A stretch of DNA of 47,570 nucleotides. It comes from a virus. The notes under the pieces are model-generated. The model saw only the letters and a list, made by a program, of their open reading frames with translations. It searched no databases and was not told the DNA's origin. Position numbers and translations under genes: made by a program. The stretch spans positions 1-47,570 of IMG/VR virus record IMGVR_UViG_3300008107_008498; one strand, 5' to 3'. Positions 7,431-15,348 of this stretch are shown in pieces; the first letter of the stretch is position 1; the number at the start of each line of letters is the position of its first letter.

Positions 7431-7746
7431 CTAAATCTTTAATTGCTTTTTTAAGAGCATCTGCATAGTTGAATGCTTTCTGTTTGTCCAGCAACAGAGT
7501 AACTTCACGCTTTACATACCCTTTTGTTAGCAATTCCCAAATTGTTTTCCAACGGCTCGTACTCCAAAATGGAGTAGTATCAGTAGTATACACGGTCACC
7601 GACACGCTGTCAAGTTCCTTGTCATGTTCCACCCAAAGTGTGTGACCATGATCAGGATCTGTACACTCACACTCAATTTGGTAAATTCGAGCGTCATCGT
7701 ATTCACTGTGCAGCATAATACCTTTAGCTGGCTTTTGAGGTTTCAT
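7420..7746 (-). CDS. conserved phage protein with CEC motif
   Basis: This 108-residue protein has an N-terminal strand region with IYQIECECTDPDHGHTLWVE and a C-terminal helix DKQKAFNYADALKKAIKDL. The CxC...DH pattern looks like a metal site, but no family was recognised. Related proteins are, to my recollection, frequent hypotheticals in T4-like phages. The start overlaps the stop of the small membrane gene upstream (TAATG). Confidence 0.75.
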   Translation of the reverse strand: MKPQKPAKGIMLHSEYDDARIYQIECECTDPDHGHTLWVEHDKELDSVSVTVYTTDTTPFWSTSRWKTIWELLTKGYVKREVTLLLDKQKAFNYADALKKAIKDLDGK

Positions 7747-7922
7747 TATTTAAATCCGTTTTTTAATACAGGATCATTGCCAAAATCTAAATCCAAGTCA
7801 TCAAATGATGAATCAACTGTCTTAACTAACTTAGTTAGTGCATAAATTCCCACAATAGCAACACCTGCTACTGCAATATACGGCAATACGGCTACCGCTT
7901 TATCCTTAATGTTCTTGTCCAT
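7746..7922 (-). CDS. small membrane protein
   Basis: This 58-residue protein begins MDKNIKDKAVAVLPYIAVAG, with one transmembrane helix (AVLPYIAVAGVAIVGIYAL) and an acidic C-terminal tail (SSFDDLDLDFGND). It is shorter than most gene finders report. It overlaps its upstream neighbour by 17 bp and the downstream one by 1 bp, and its composition is clearly coding. Function unknown. Confidence 0.7.
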   Translation of the reverse strand: MDKNIKDKAVAVLPYIAVAGVAIVGIYALTKLVKTVDSSFDDLDLDFGNDPVLKNGFK

Positions 7923-8157
7923 CCCTGGTCTCCAGCTTCAAATTGAGAACAAAGTTCTCCACTAGTAATTTAGTTATTGAAGCCAGAGCAATAGTTAATT
8001 GCTGGTCCTTTTCCATATTACCAAACAGTTCAAGTACACTTGCTGCCATTAGCTTATAAGAAGTAGATTCATCCACACTCAGCATATCCCATTCAATAGG
8101 ATCAGTAATCTCTACTTCTTGTGCTAAGGTAGCTAATTCCTCAACTGACAGATTCAT
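7906..8157 (-). CDS. small hypothetical protein
   Basis: This 83-residue acidic, helical protein begins MNLSVEELATLAQEVEITDP and contains TIALASITKLLVENFVLNLK. No signal or membrane segment is convincing. It overlaps both neighbouring genes by about 17 bp. Function unknown. Confidence 0.65.
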   Translation of the reverse strand: MNLSVEELATLAQEVEITDPIEWDMLSVDESTSYKLMAASVLELFGNMEKDQQLTIALASITKLLVENFVLNLKLETRDGQEH

Positions 8158-8452
8158 TTACTTCCTCGTAGGTTTGTTCAAAAATATCTGGTTTGCAAGG
8201 ATATATTTCACCCTGCACACCTTGAATGATATAGTCATTCCAGCTCACTAACTGATCGCCTTCGAGTGTACGAATACGAAGCATGTCTGTTCCAGTGGAA
8301 TTAGGATAGTTACTAGCATAAAGAGCACCAATCGAATGATGCTCCATCTGCCATGCTTCATGAAGCCAAATTGGCCATTCGGAATTGTCCTGCCGGCGCT
8401 CTTTGGTCATTTGGAAGGCTTCAATTACTATTGGTTTCTTTCTATATCGCAT
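8141..8452 (-). CDS. PGDYG-type conserved phage protein
   Basis: This 103-residue protein starts at the ATG at 8452 (MRYRKKPIVIEAFQMT); the frame upstream lacks support. The pattern MRYRKKPIVIEAF, then LVSWNDYIIQGVQGEIYP and CKPDIFEQTYE is a widespread phage family whose members carry a GDYI..G..GE.Y.CKPDIFE core. It is annotated only as a conserved phage domain. It overlaps the upstream gene by 11 bp. Function unknown. Confidence 0.8.
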   Translation of the reverse strand: MRYRKKPIVIEAFQMTKERRQDNSEWPIWLHEAWQMEHHSIGALYASNYPNSTGTDMLRIRTLEGDQLVSWNDYIIQGVQGEIYPCKPDIFEQTYEEVNESVS

Positions 8453-8642
8453 CTTTAAAATCCATATATGGCGCAATGTCATTGTCAAAAATTTGTGACA
8501 TAGTGTTCCAAATTTGTTTGCGCTCTTGTTCTGTAACACCACTATTTAAGGTATACATTCTGACGTCTTCACTAATTGTGATACCGTAGTCGTGCCTGTA
8601 AGTCATGCACATGTTATGGATAATTTGTTCTCTGGTACGCAT
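8442..8642 (-). CDS. small hypothetical protein
   Basis: This 66-residue protein begins MRTREQIIHNMCMTYRHDYG and is mostly helical with a Gln/Glu-rich middle (GVTEQERKQIWNTMSQIFDN). TAATG overlap with the gene upstream supports the start. Function unknown. Confidence 0.65.
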   Translation of the reverse strand: MRTREQIIHNMCMTYRHDYGITISEDVRMYTLNSGVTEQERKQIWNTMSQIFDNDIAPYMDFKDAI

Positions 8643-8890
8643 TAATTACCTCCTTGCAGAGTATAGATTGCAACATCGTCTGCATCTAACTTAACAGCAT
8701 CATGTGCGTATTTGTTACGAGTCTCCCCGTTACGATAAGGATTAGGAAAACGCTGGATCTTAATCATCTTCTTATTAAGTTTAATGACCCTGGCCAACAT
8801 AAGACCGTTAAAGTCTGCTATAGCAAGAATGTCGCCAACATCAACTTGACGACCAATTCTGTCATAATGCAGCGGCTGTTCTTTTGCCAT
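8642..8890 (-). CDS. small hypothetical protein, beta-rich
   Basis: This 82-residue protein is started at the ATG at 8890 (MAKEQPLHYDRIGRQVDVGD). It is rich in beta strands (VGDILAIADFNGLMLARVIK), suggesting a small barrel. The longer frame up to 8944 would overlap the neighbouring gene and has no better ribosome binding site. Function unknown. Confidence 0.65.
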   Translation of the reverse strand: MAKEQPLHYDRIGRQVDVGDILAIADFNGLMLARVIKLNKKMIKIQRFPNPYRNGETRNKYAHDAVKLDADDVAIYTLQGGN

Positions 8891-8891
8891 T

Positions 8892-9125
8892 TTAATACTC
8901 AGGCGCTGAGTAGTTTGATGTTTTAGTGTAAATGGCAAATCCATCTAGGCCATACGCAGGGCATACCATAATCTTTTCTGGTAGGCCCATAGCATCTTTC
9001 TCGCCGGCTTCGCCGCATATAAAGAAAACACCATCTAGCTTTTCAGCTGATAGGTGTCGTACCATTTTATGTACCTTTCGAAGTTGGACCAACTCTCCTT
9101 CGTAGGCTTCAATTTCCAGATTCAT
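8892..9125 (-). CDS. small hypothetical protein
   Basis: This 77-residue protein starts at the ATG at 9125 with AGGA 9 nt upstream (MNLEIEAYEGELVQLRKVHK). The middle, GVFFICGEAGEKDAMGLPEK, suggests a compact alpha/beta fold. It overlaps the upstream gene by 17 bp. Function unknown. Confidence 0.65.
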   Translation of the reverse strand: MNLEIEAYEGELVQLRKVHKMVRHLSAEKLDGVFFICGEAGEKDAMGLPEKIMVCPAYGLDGFAIYTKTSNYSAPEY

Positions 9126-9471
9126 CTTCAATTCCTGCTGCTTCAATTGCTCGGCGAAGAGCGGTTTCTACAAACTTGTTGAAGGTAATATCCATGTCGT
9201 GTGCCAGCTTCATATACTGTAGCAGTTCTTCATCACTGAAGTCTACTTCGATGCTCTCCATTGCTGGAGCAGGTTCAACACCGTAGTAGTTGGCTACGTC
9301 AGTGCCTTCTGCTTGTAGACGTAGTACTTCGTTAACAAGTAGCTGGGTATACTTCACAAGTTCGTTGTCGTAACGACTGGCCCAGTCTACAACATCGCCC
9401 GGGTTCCATTCTTCATCGTCCCACAGCACAAATCCAGCCCGGGCGGCAAGTTCTTTAATTCGTTCGTTCAT
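9109..9471 (-). CDS. MNERI-type phage protein with ribbon-helix-helix-like C-terminus
   Basis: This 120-residue protein begins MNERIKELAARAGF, a module shared with the next upstream gene. The C-terminal part, VDFSDEELLQYMKLAHDMDI followed by TFNKFVETALRRAIEA, has the strand plus two-helix pattern of small ribbon-helix-helix (Arc-type) domains, which would suggest DNA binding. The family is common in phages but not characterised. Start and stop overlap neighbouring genes by 4 and 17 bp. Confidence 0.75.
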   Translation of the reverse strand: MNERIKELAARAGFVLWDDEEWNPGDVVDWASRYDNELVKYTQLLVNEVLRLQAEGTDVANYYGVEPAPAMESIEVDFSDEELLQYMKLAHDMDITFNKFVETALRRAIEAAGIEDESGN

Positions 9472-9719
9472 TCTTCAACTCCGAAATGTTCTTTAATCTT
9501 CCATGCCGCATCAATAATGTTCATACTAACATTCAAACTTTCACCCAAATAATTTTCAGGTTTAGATGCTTGCCCAACTGCATAATCATCTACAACTTGG
9601 AAACATTCCCTGATAATCAAATCAGCGAACTTTTTCAAATCTTGCTCAATATTAAATACTTCTAATGATACTGCATCAAACCCAGCCTGGTCAGCAAATT
9701 CTCTAATTCGTTCGTTCAT
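9468..9719 (-). CDS. MNERI-type phage protein (paralogue)
   Basis: This 83-residue protein begins MNERIREFADQAGFDAVSLE, a near copy of the N-terminus of the following gene but without the ribbon-helix-helix-like tail. The start at 9719 overlaps the upstream stop as ATGA, better than the in-frame codon at 9734. Such MNERI proteins often occur in several copies in T4-like phages. Function unknown. Confidence 0.75.
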   Translation of the reverse strand: MNERIREFADQAGFDAVSLEVFNIEQDLKKFADLIIRECFQVVDDYAVGQASKPENYLGESLNVSMNIIDAAWKIKEHFGVEE

Positions 9720-10279
9720 GGCATGTCCTTCCAAATAAGTTCTTCTCGGCCTTCAGCATGTTCTTCACACAATGTTTGAATCCAACCGCCGCTGCGAGGT
9801 TTACCAGGTGCGCCGCACTTCTCACAAGTAACTGCGGTCATACTTTCAGCCATGCGTTCAATACCGCTAACAATATCGTCTCCACCATAATAGTAGAAGC
9901 GTAGTGTTCCAAACTTTTCTTTTACTTGACTAGCAACTACCTGCGGACAGGCTTCTGGCACAATCTTTAGCTGTGGTTCAGGATCGGCTAGTGCCTCATC
10001 AATCCACTTCTGCTGCCAACCTTTTAGTCTACTGTATGTGCTGAGGTCGCCCTTGATAGCACGACTCAGCGCACGATTCCAAACAAGTGCATCGTGCCGT
10101 TGCTTGCGAGTATGATTGATATGACTTTGAATGTTAGCACACATCATGTCGATGATGTTATACCAACCATCGCCGTGTTCAAATCCCCAACACATTGCAG
10201 TGGTTCGCATATCAGCATGTCGATTCTTAAAAATCTTAGGATACTTCTCGCATAGCTGCTGGTCTAGTTCTTTACGCAT
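9716..10279 (-). CDS. conserved phage zinc-ribbon-like protein
   Basis: This 187-residue protein has recognisable conserved blocks: HADMRTTAMCWGFEHGDGWY near the N-terminus, VVASQVKEKFGTLRFYYYGG in the middle, and a C-terminal Cys set CEKCGAPGKPRSGGWIQTLC plus EEH that looks like a zinc ribbon. I know this architecture as a frequent hypothetical in T4-like phages. A nucleic-acid-binding role is plausible but unproven. Confidence 0.8.
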   Translation of the reverse strand: MRKELDQQLCEKYPKIFKNRHADMRTTAMCWGFEHGDGWYNIIDMMCANIQSHINHTRKQRHDALVWNRALSRAIKGDLSTYSRLKGWQQKWIDEALADPEPQLKIVPEACPQVVASQVKEKFGTLRFYYYGGDDIVSGIERMAESMTAVTCEKCGAPGKPRSGGWIQTLCEEHAEGREELIWKDMP

Positions 10280-10288
10280 AGTATCTCC

Positions 10289-10618
10289 TTAAATGCTCGT
10301 ATCTTCTTCGCCAAACTCAATACCATCAAAAATTGCATTGTGTATGGCCATGTAACCACTTTTCATGCCCACACCATAAGCATCAGGGGCAAACCCAAAC
10401 ACATCATACAATACATAACGATAGGATCCGTGTTCTTTAACATCACCTTGATATATGCGCTTGGTCACAGAGTAAAAGGCTTTAAGCTGCTCGTCATAGG
10501 TAAGATTTTCCCACCAAGTATCGCAATCGTTGTCGTAGACATTTTCTGCGGCTTGCTGTAGTTCGCCAAATTTAGTTAACTCATCTAATGCTTTGCGTTT
10601 TTTTTCTTCAGGGATCAT
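10289..10618 (-). CDS. conserved phage hypothetical protein
   Basis: This 109-residue protein has the core WWENLTYDEQLKAFYSVTKR, then GSYRYVLYDVFGFAPDAYGV. I recognise the YDVFGF.PDAYGVGM..GY motif from cyanophage and other myovirus hypotheticals. No known fold is assigned. It overlaps the upstream gene by 4 bp. Confidence 0.75.
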   Translation of the reverse strand: MIPEEKKRKALDELTKFGELQQAAENVYDNDCDTWWENLTYDEQLKAFYSVTKRIYQGDVKEHGSYRYVLYDVFGFAPDAYGVGMKSGYMAIHNAIFDGIEFGEEDTSI

Positions 10619-10920
10619 GAGTTACGCCACTCATATATGCTGCTACCTGTTTTGAACCGTACATATTCGGTTCCGTCTTCGTTAATTGTATCTTCTAGTA
10701 TTTCTGTAATCACAGATGTCTGCCACCAATCCTGTGCAGAATAACTTCGTGCCATGGCGCTGCCCACACGCATCACATAGCCAACCTGTGGCCGCGCATT
10801 GTGAATATATTCCACATCAATGACTTTACCGGTGTCTTGATCATAGGTAGGCACCAATGCCATACTCATGCTGCCACTGTCGCCGCGGCCGTCACGTTCA
10901 CGATACATCCAATAAGCCAT
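10615..10920 (-). CDS. hypothetical protein
   Basis: This 101-residue protein starts at the ATG at 10920 with AAGGA 10 nt upstream (MAYWMYRERDGRGDSGSMSM). It is beta-rich in the middle (VIDVEYIHNARPQVGYVMRV) and soluble. The long upstream extension in the same frame is really the small gene 10922-11029 read in another frame. Function unknown. Confidence 0.65.
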   Translation of the reverse strand: MAYWMYRERDGRGDSGSMSMALVPTYDQDTGKVIDVEYIHNARPQVGYVMRVGSAMARSYSAQDWWQTSVITEILEDTINEDGTEYVRFKTGSSIYEWRNS

Positions 10921-10921
10921 A

Positions 10922-11029
10922 TTAGTTGTCCTTACTGCGCTTAATCCCTTCTGCGATTGCAGATGAAACCCATTCTTTAATTTCTTTGTTGCATAACCAA
11001 GCAACCAAAACAATAACAAAACCTGACAT
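10922..11029 (-). CDS. 35-residue membrane peptide
   Basis: MSGFVIVLVAWLCNKEIKEW opens this 35-residue peptide: one short hydrophobic segment followed by an amphipathic basic tail. The start overlaps the upstream stop (TAATG), and the stop is 1 bp from the next start. Such tight packing in a string of coupled genes supports translation. It may be a micro-protein acting at the inner membrane; function unknown. Confidence 0.55.
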   Translation of the reverse strand: MSGFVIVLVAWLCNKEIKEWVSSAIAEGIKRSKDN

Positions 11030-11259
11030 TATGCAATCCTTCCCAGTACTAGATAAAAGTAGCGATCTAGTTCTGCACTAAAGTCCTTGTTCGTTACACG
11101 CTTGTAATAGATTTCTTCTAGCAGTCCTTCTGCTTCCCTAACGTTTCCACCTACATTAAAATTTCTATCCTTAAGCTCTTCCAGCAACTCTTCGTCAGTG
11201 AAATCTTCTAGATCGATATCTACGTCTACTTCTACTTCTGTGTATACTGACTTACGCAT
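11029..11259 (-). CDS. conserved acidic phage protein
   Basis: This 76-residue protein begins MRKSVYTEVEVDVDIDLEDF, followed by TDEELLEELKDR. The VEVDVD..DF..EEL.EEL pattern is a familiar small phage family, annotated hypothetical. It is the first gene of the long leftward unit and stands 28 bp downstream of promoter P(11287). Confidence 0.75.
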   Translation of the reverse strand: MRKSVYTEVEVDVDIDLEDFTDEELLEELKDRNFNVGGNVREAEGLLEEIYYKRVTNKDFSAELDRYFYLVLGRIA

Positions 11260-11286
11260 TTATTTTACCTTCCTCTAATGATCTTA

Positions 11287-11315
11287 ATAGTAACATGAAC
11301 ATGCTATGTTGTCAA
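11287..11315 (-). promoter_or_regulatory. sigma70-like promoter
   Basis: TTGACA (11315-11310), 17 bp, TACTAT (11292-11287). The -35 overlaps the stop of the glycosyltransferase gene, so it starts a new unit that runs through the small genes down to about 6250. Confidence 0.7.
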
Positions 11316-12421
11316 CCGATGACCTTTTTAATTTTGCCTAAAAGATGTTGAAAAAACATGTTGTATGTTTGTTCTGAATAGAACATTTCTTGGTTAGCTA
11401 ATTGTCTATTAGATATGTCTATGGTCTTTTTTTCTGTTAAAAAAGCATTTACCCTAGCTGTAATCTCGTTGGTTCTTTCAATAAAATTCAATGTAGTATC
11501 ATACTGAGTGTAATCAAAAAGATCAATATCTGAGTAAGTATCAAAACCAAACAAATCCAAATACAATGCAGAATTAGTACCGCATTGCAACCAAAACGGC
11601 ATGCCAACTGCTAGTGCTTTAAAGGTCTTTTCTGTATAAAAGATATTATAAGTGGTAGATTCAGTAATCAGATTTGAAAAACTGCTCAGGTATGCGGGAT
11701 GAACAATAGTATGATCATCTAAAACTTCACTTAAATTTTCACCCAAAGGATTAAGAGGCAAATCGTTGAACAGAAATGTATAAGTGTGCTTGATATCATT
11801 TACCTGATCTGTAAAATTATGATTACGCCCTGCCAACCCGTTTTCTAAAATACTCCAATCCACATCCTGCGGATAAATGATTCGACTATCATCGTTAGGT
11901 GGAATTGTAGAGTTATCAATGTATACATCGTAGGGCTTGAAAGTAATCAGTAAATCTTTATTTTCAAGTTGTCGAAATTTGTGCAGCTTAACAAGATTAT
12001 AAATTCTAGGAACCTTTACTGCCCTATTTAAGCACGACACTAGATATTGTTTATTGGAAGAAAAAGAAGTTTGTTTATGTGCTAAGTTAGTATAATAAAC
12101 ATCAAAGTACCAACTAGGGAAAAAAACTTTATTTTCATGTTCTTTAAAAAACCATTTTGGATCACAACTAAGACTAATAAACGGTCGGTCAATTAGATAA
12201 GAAAATTTGTTTAACAATGAGTCTTCATCGTAAATTGCTTCGCCGCTGAAGTCAAACAGATATAGATCTGGTTTATTAGATTGGGTGAGGATCTCGATCA
12301 GAGAATTTTCATTTGGTACATTAACATATGTTATGTTAACACCATCTAGATGCAAACATAATTTCTCCCAAAATTTGAGAGTTGAATCAATTGGACGAGT
12401 ATGAAAGTTATAGTTAAACAC
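11312..12421 (-). CDS. phage glycosyltransferase-like protein
   Basis: This 369-residue protein has a C-terminal block FYTEKTFKALAVGMPFWLQC, then LYLDLFGFDTYSDIDLFDY. The S/T-EKT-F/W-K..GMPF..GFDT pattern is typical of phage proteins related to GT-B-type transferases such as exostosin and fucosyltransferase families. The N-terminal half (residues 1-180) is the less conserved acceptor side. It shares the pattern with the protein at 30112, so the two are probably distant homologues. It likely decorates phage or host surface molecules; donor and acceptor are unknown. It sits end to end with the lipoprotein gene. Confidence 0.65.
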   Translation of the reverse strand: MFNYNFHTRPIDSTLKFWEKLCLHLDGVNITYVNVPNENSLIEILTQSNKPDLYLFDFSGEAIYDEDSLLNKFSYLIDRPFISLSCDPKWFFKEHENKVFFPSWYFDVYYTNLAHKQTSFSSNKQYLVSCLNRAVKVPRIYNLVKLHKFRQLENKDLLITFKPYDVYIDNSTIPPNDDSRIIYPQDVDWSILENGLAGRNHNFTDQVNDIKHTYTFLFNDLPLNPLGENLSEVLDDHTIVHPAYLSSFSNLITESTTYNIFYTEKTFKALAVGMPFWLQCGTNSALYLDLFGFDTYSDIDLFDYTQYDTTLNFIERTNEITARVNAFLTEKKTIDISNRQLANQEMFYSEQTYNMFFQHLLGKIKKVIG

Positions 12422-14131
12422 TTAGGCCCATGTTGTATCGTTGTTCCATGTGTGTTGCCAAATGTTAGGCAGCACAATATAATCGTCTATATTTACAGCA
12501 GGAGTATCATTCATGCTCAAAGTTAGCGGTTTATTACCGTAATAAATCTGCGGCTGGTCGCTGCTATTAGTCGATTTTACCCCCCAAGGTTGATAAATCA
12601 AATCTAAAATACCATCGTTATTCAAATCATGAAACAGGGAACCTGAATAGCTCATCCCAGACTTGGGGAACTTTTCTGGATCTGCACGATTAAATTGTCC
12701 GCTGCCCATATTCAAAAATACTTCTGGACGGCCAGTGTCGCTCCAAACATTAATAACAATGTCCATCAGCTTGTCGTTGTTAACATCAACTAGCTGTAGA
12801 TTGCCCTGGTTAAGAGCTGTTACTTCACCATTTAGTTTAATGTTAGCGGGTACAATTTTATTGTCTACTACATTCCAAAACTGTAATTTAGTATATGCTC
12901 TAAAGTCTGCTTCATAGTAATTACCGTCCGAGCGTGGAGCAGCAGAGTTAGCATTAATACCAGTAATGATTTCAGCCCTGCCATCATTATCAAAGTCAAA
13001 TTGACCCTGCACTGAAAGCAAGGGTTGGAATACAGGAACACCATTGATCACATATCCATAATGATAAGTGTCCTCAACAGTGACCTTTTTGCCCGATCGA
13101 TCAATGAAAGATAGATTCACATGATCATACGGTACTGCAAAGTTGCCCAACATCCACTCACCGTGTACCTTAGTTGAAAGCGCAAATGCATAACCGCTTG
13201 GTCCTGAATTATGACTTGCAAAATAAGTTACAGTGGTAAACATTGTGTTTTTGTTTAGAAATTCATAACCATATGGATGGCTTGGTGCAATACCAGCCGG
13301 TGTAAATTTTTGGCTTAGAGAATCATAACTGTAGTAGGGCTGATAATATGTACCAACCTTAGAATCACTGCTACTGCGCCAATTAGCGTCAATACGCTTA
13401 AAGTCGCCAACAAACACAAACTCATCTAAGACATTCATACTACCCTTGCCACCAAAGATCGAATTGCCAATATTCAGCGTTTTATATGTTCCGTCAGTTT
13501 GCGGCACTTGTACCTGTGAAACAGCAGTATCTTTTGAGTTAGGATTATTAATTGCGCGGCCATCCTCGGCGTTACCTGCAATTAGGATGGTAGGATTTGA
13601 ACTAGTGGTAAAGTTGGTCTTAAATACAGCAGCATCGCCTGCTAGACCATTTAGCTTATATGGACTTGCGCCCAGTAGCTGATAAGTGGTATCTACAAAC
13701 CTACCATCACTTTGTCGTTGCAGAATGATCTGCATATTATCCGCAGCAGAATTTACCAGAGGACTATCAGAACTCTGGCTTTTATGGATGAAGAAAATTA
13801 TAGCGGGTTGATTGTTGATTGTAGTTGTTACTGTATTTGCAAACAGTAATCCTCCGCCATAGCCGGAGAATGCAGAATAATAAGATGTGAAATTAGGTAG
13901 CACATCTTTCTGTAAAGTATAAAAAGAATTTGGAGTGGAAGAGGGCGCCGGTATAGGATTAGTGGGCGTAGTAGGCGCGATTGTGACTATATCAGTCGGT
14001 GTACCAGAAGAGCTTGAGCCCCCACAAGATGCCAATAAGAATGAAGTACAGAACAATACGCCCAGCGAAGGTAGCGAAGATGAAGTAACCAAAGTCGTCA
14101 AGAACTTCTCGGAATCGTACGACACTGACAT
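12422..14131 (-). CDS. surface lipoprotein with FG-GAP/VCBS-like repeats
   Basis: This 569-residue protein begins with a signal region and the lipobox LLASC (Cys36), followed by a Ser/Gly/Pro/Thr-rich linker to about residue 68. The C-terminal half has at least three FG-GAP/VCBS-like calcium loops: FDFDNDGRAEIITG, VDVNNDKLMDIVIN and HDLNNDGILDLIYQ. That predicts a secreted, lipid-anchored beta-propeller-like protein on the host envelope. The n-region of the signal is unusually poor in Lys/Arg. AGGA precedes the ATG, and promoter P(14166) lies upstream. It follows an outer-membrane protein gene. It may change the host surface or block superinfection, which is inference. Confidence 0.85.
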   Translation of the reverse strand: MSVSYDSEKFLTTLVTSSSLPSLGVLFCTSFLLASCGGSSSSGTPTDIVTIAPTTPTNPIPAPSSTPNSFYTLQKDVLPNFTSYYSAFSGYGGGLLFANTVTTTINNQPAIIFFIHKSQSSDSPLVNSAADNMQIILQRQSDGRFVDTTYQLLGASPYKLNGLAGDAAVFKTNFTTSSNPTILIAGNAEDGRAINNPNSKDTAVSQVQVPQTDGTYKTLNIGNSIFGGKGSMNVLDEFVFVGDFKRIDANWRSSSDSKVGTYYQPYYSYDSLSQKFTPAGIAPSHPYGYEFLNKNTMFTTVTYFASHNSGPSGYAFALSTKVHGEWMLGNFAVPYDHVNLSFIDRSGKKVTVEDTYHYGYVINGVPVFQPLLSVQGQFDFDNDGRAEIITGINANSAAPRSDGNYYEADFRAYTKLQFWNVVDNKIVPANIKLNGEVTALNQGNLQLVDVNNDKLMDIVINVWSDTGRPEVFLNMGSGQFNRADPEKFPKSGMSYSGSLFHDLNNDGILDLIYQPWGVKSTNSSDQPQIYYGNKPLTLSMNDTPAVNIDDYIVLPNIWQHTWNNDTTWA

Positions 14132-14165
14132 TGCGAAATTTCCTAATAAAACTTGTCATACAATT

Positions 14166-14193
14166 ATAATAACATCTTTGTGTTTTTTGTCAA
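14166..14193 (-). promoter_or_regulatory. sigma70-like promoter
   Basis: TTGACA (14193-14188), 16 bp, TATTAT (14171-14166), with TATAAT overlapping 3 bp downstream. It drives the lipoprotein gene. Confidence 0.7.
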
Positions 14194-14201
14194 GTACTAA
14201 A

Positions 14202-14840
14202 TTAGAAATTTACACCTAAATTAAAACTAGCTATATTTTTAGATAAAGGATCTTTTACATAGGTATTCTTTAATCCAAATGTGAGATTCTTTGTTATTGC
14301 GTAATTGAGTTCTGTTTGATTTCTGATAAAGGTAGTTTTACCATACTCAACTAGAAACTTGTTTAGGAAGGTTGTTTTTTCTGCAAACTTGTGCTGTACC
14401 CAAAGACTGTTTCGAACGATTGGATCATAACCGGTTAAATCCTTAACCACACCAACTGATACTTCGTTGCTCATTTTAGTTTTACTTGTGCGGATCAATT
14501 TGTATCCGTAACCAACTGCACCAATTATCTTTTCAGGAGCACCTCGGGTGCTGTTGTAATCATATCGTGTATCAGCAAATGTATACTGACGACTGTCCAA
14601 CGCATAATTTGCCTTGCCGCCGATGAAGCCTCGATTCAAATATGTTTCGCCATCGCGACTCTTATAAGTGTATTCGCCATCAGCAATCCATTGCCAGCGG
14701 TCCTTTTCATAAGAATGCTCGCCGGATACAATGACTGTAACATCATCGCTATCGACGAGTATTCCACCTACTGATAATTTTGTTTTGGCTTCTGCGGTTG
14801 CAGCAGTAAATAAAAGTAATAGTGCAAGAAAATGTTTCAT
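14202..14840 (-). CDS. outer-membrane beta-barrel protein (DUF481/YdiY-like)
   Basis: This 212-residue protein has a clear Sec signal peptide (MKHFLALLLLFTAATAEA, cleavage after AEA). It is followed by alternating aromatic/polar strands (WQWIADGEYTYKSRDGETYL, later QYTFADTRYDYNSTRG) and a terminal Phe (NLGVNF), the usual last residue of outer-membrane barrels. The length and strand pattern fit the DUF481 'salt-induced outer membrane protein' family. There is no ribosome binding site; a CTAAATAA box ends 5 nt before the ATG. It is placed just before the lipoprotein gene. A phage-borne porin-like barrel suggests remodelling of the host outer membrane. Confidence 0.8.
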   Translation of the reverse strand: MKHFLALLLLFTAATAEAKTKLSVGGILVDSDDVTVIVSGEHSYEKDRWQWIADGEYTYKSRDGETYLNRGFIGGKANYALDSRQYTFADTRYDYNSTRGAPEKIIGAVGYGYKLIRTSKTKMSNEVSVGVVKDLTGYDPIVRNSLWVQHKFAEKTTFLNKFLVEYGKTTFIRNQTELNYAITKNLTFGLKNTYVKDPLSKNIASFNLGVNF

Positions 14841-14856
14841 GCACTTATTTAGTTTT

Positions 14857-15345
14857 TTAACAGTGATCTATAGTATTCGCAAAGACCGATTCCTGTGGTT
14901 CTGCGATTACAAACTTGTCGCCATCTACTGTAATTTTTACAGTTGAGTGCATACTACTACGAGTATAATCGCGTCCGCCATCAATCATGTACGGCCCTTT
15001 CTCAACATAATCATGCCGATAACGACTTACAATAACTTCGCCGTCATCAGTTGGGATGCCTGCAATAGGGTCACTGAATGCACTACTGGCTTCTGTGATA
15101 TAAACGCTGCCAGTGCTTTTGCCAGTGTAAGGATCTGTTTTAATAAACATTCCGAAGTAGTTTGTATGCCCCAAGCTGGTATCAGGGTTAGGTTGGTAAA
15201 AAACATCTACAGGGCTTTCATTCCAATTGCCGTTAGGAGATTTTGTACACCAATAACCCATGTACATGGCACCGTATTTTTCTTCAATCTTACGGATACC
15301 GTCCTTCTTGAACCAGTAGCCATTTTCGGGAATCTTTACAAACAT
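14857..15345 (-). CDS. hypothetical protein
   Basis: This 162-residue protein begins MFVKIPENGYWFKKDGIRKI. It is Tyr/Gly-rich and beta-like, with SLGHTNYFGMFIKTDPYTGK and a C-terminal IDGGRDYTRSSMHSTVKITV. It has no signal peptide despite its position next to envelope genes. AAGGATT precedes the ATG. It follows the 300-residue gene by 3 bp. No family recognised. Confidence 0.7.
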   Translation of the reverse strand: MFVKIPENGYWFKKDGIRKIEEKYGAMYMGYWCTKSPNGNWNESPVDVFYQPNPDTSLGHTNYFGMFIKTDPYTGKSTGSVYITEASSAFSDPIAGIPTDDGEVIVSRYRHDYVEKGPYMIDGGRDYTRSSMHSTVKITVDGDKFVIAEPQESVFANTIDHC

Positions 15346-15348
15346 TTT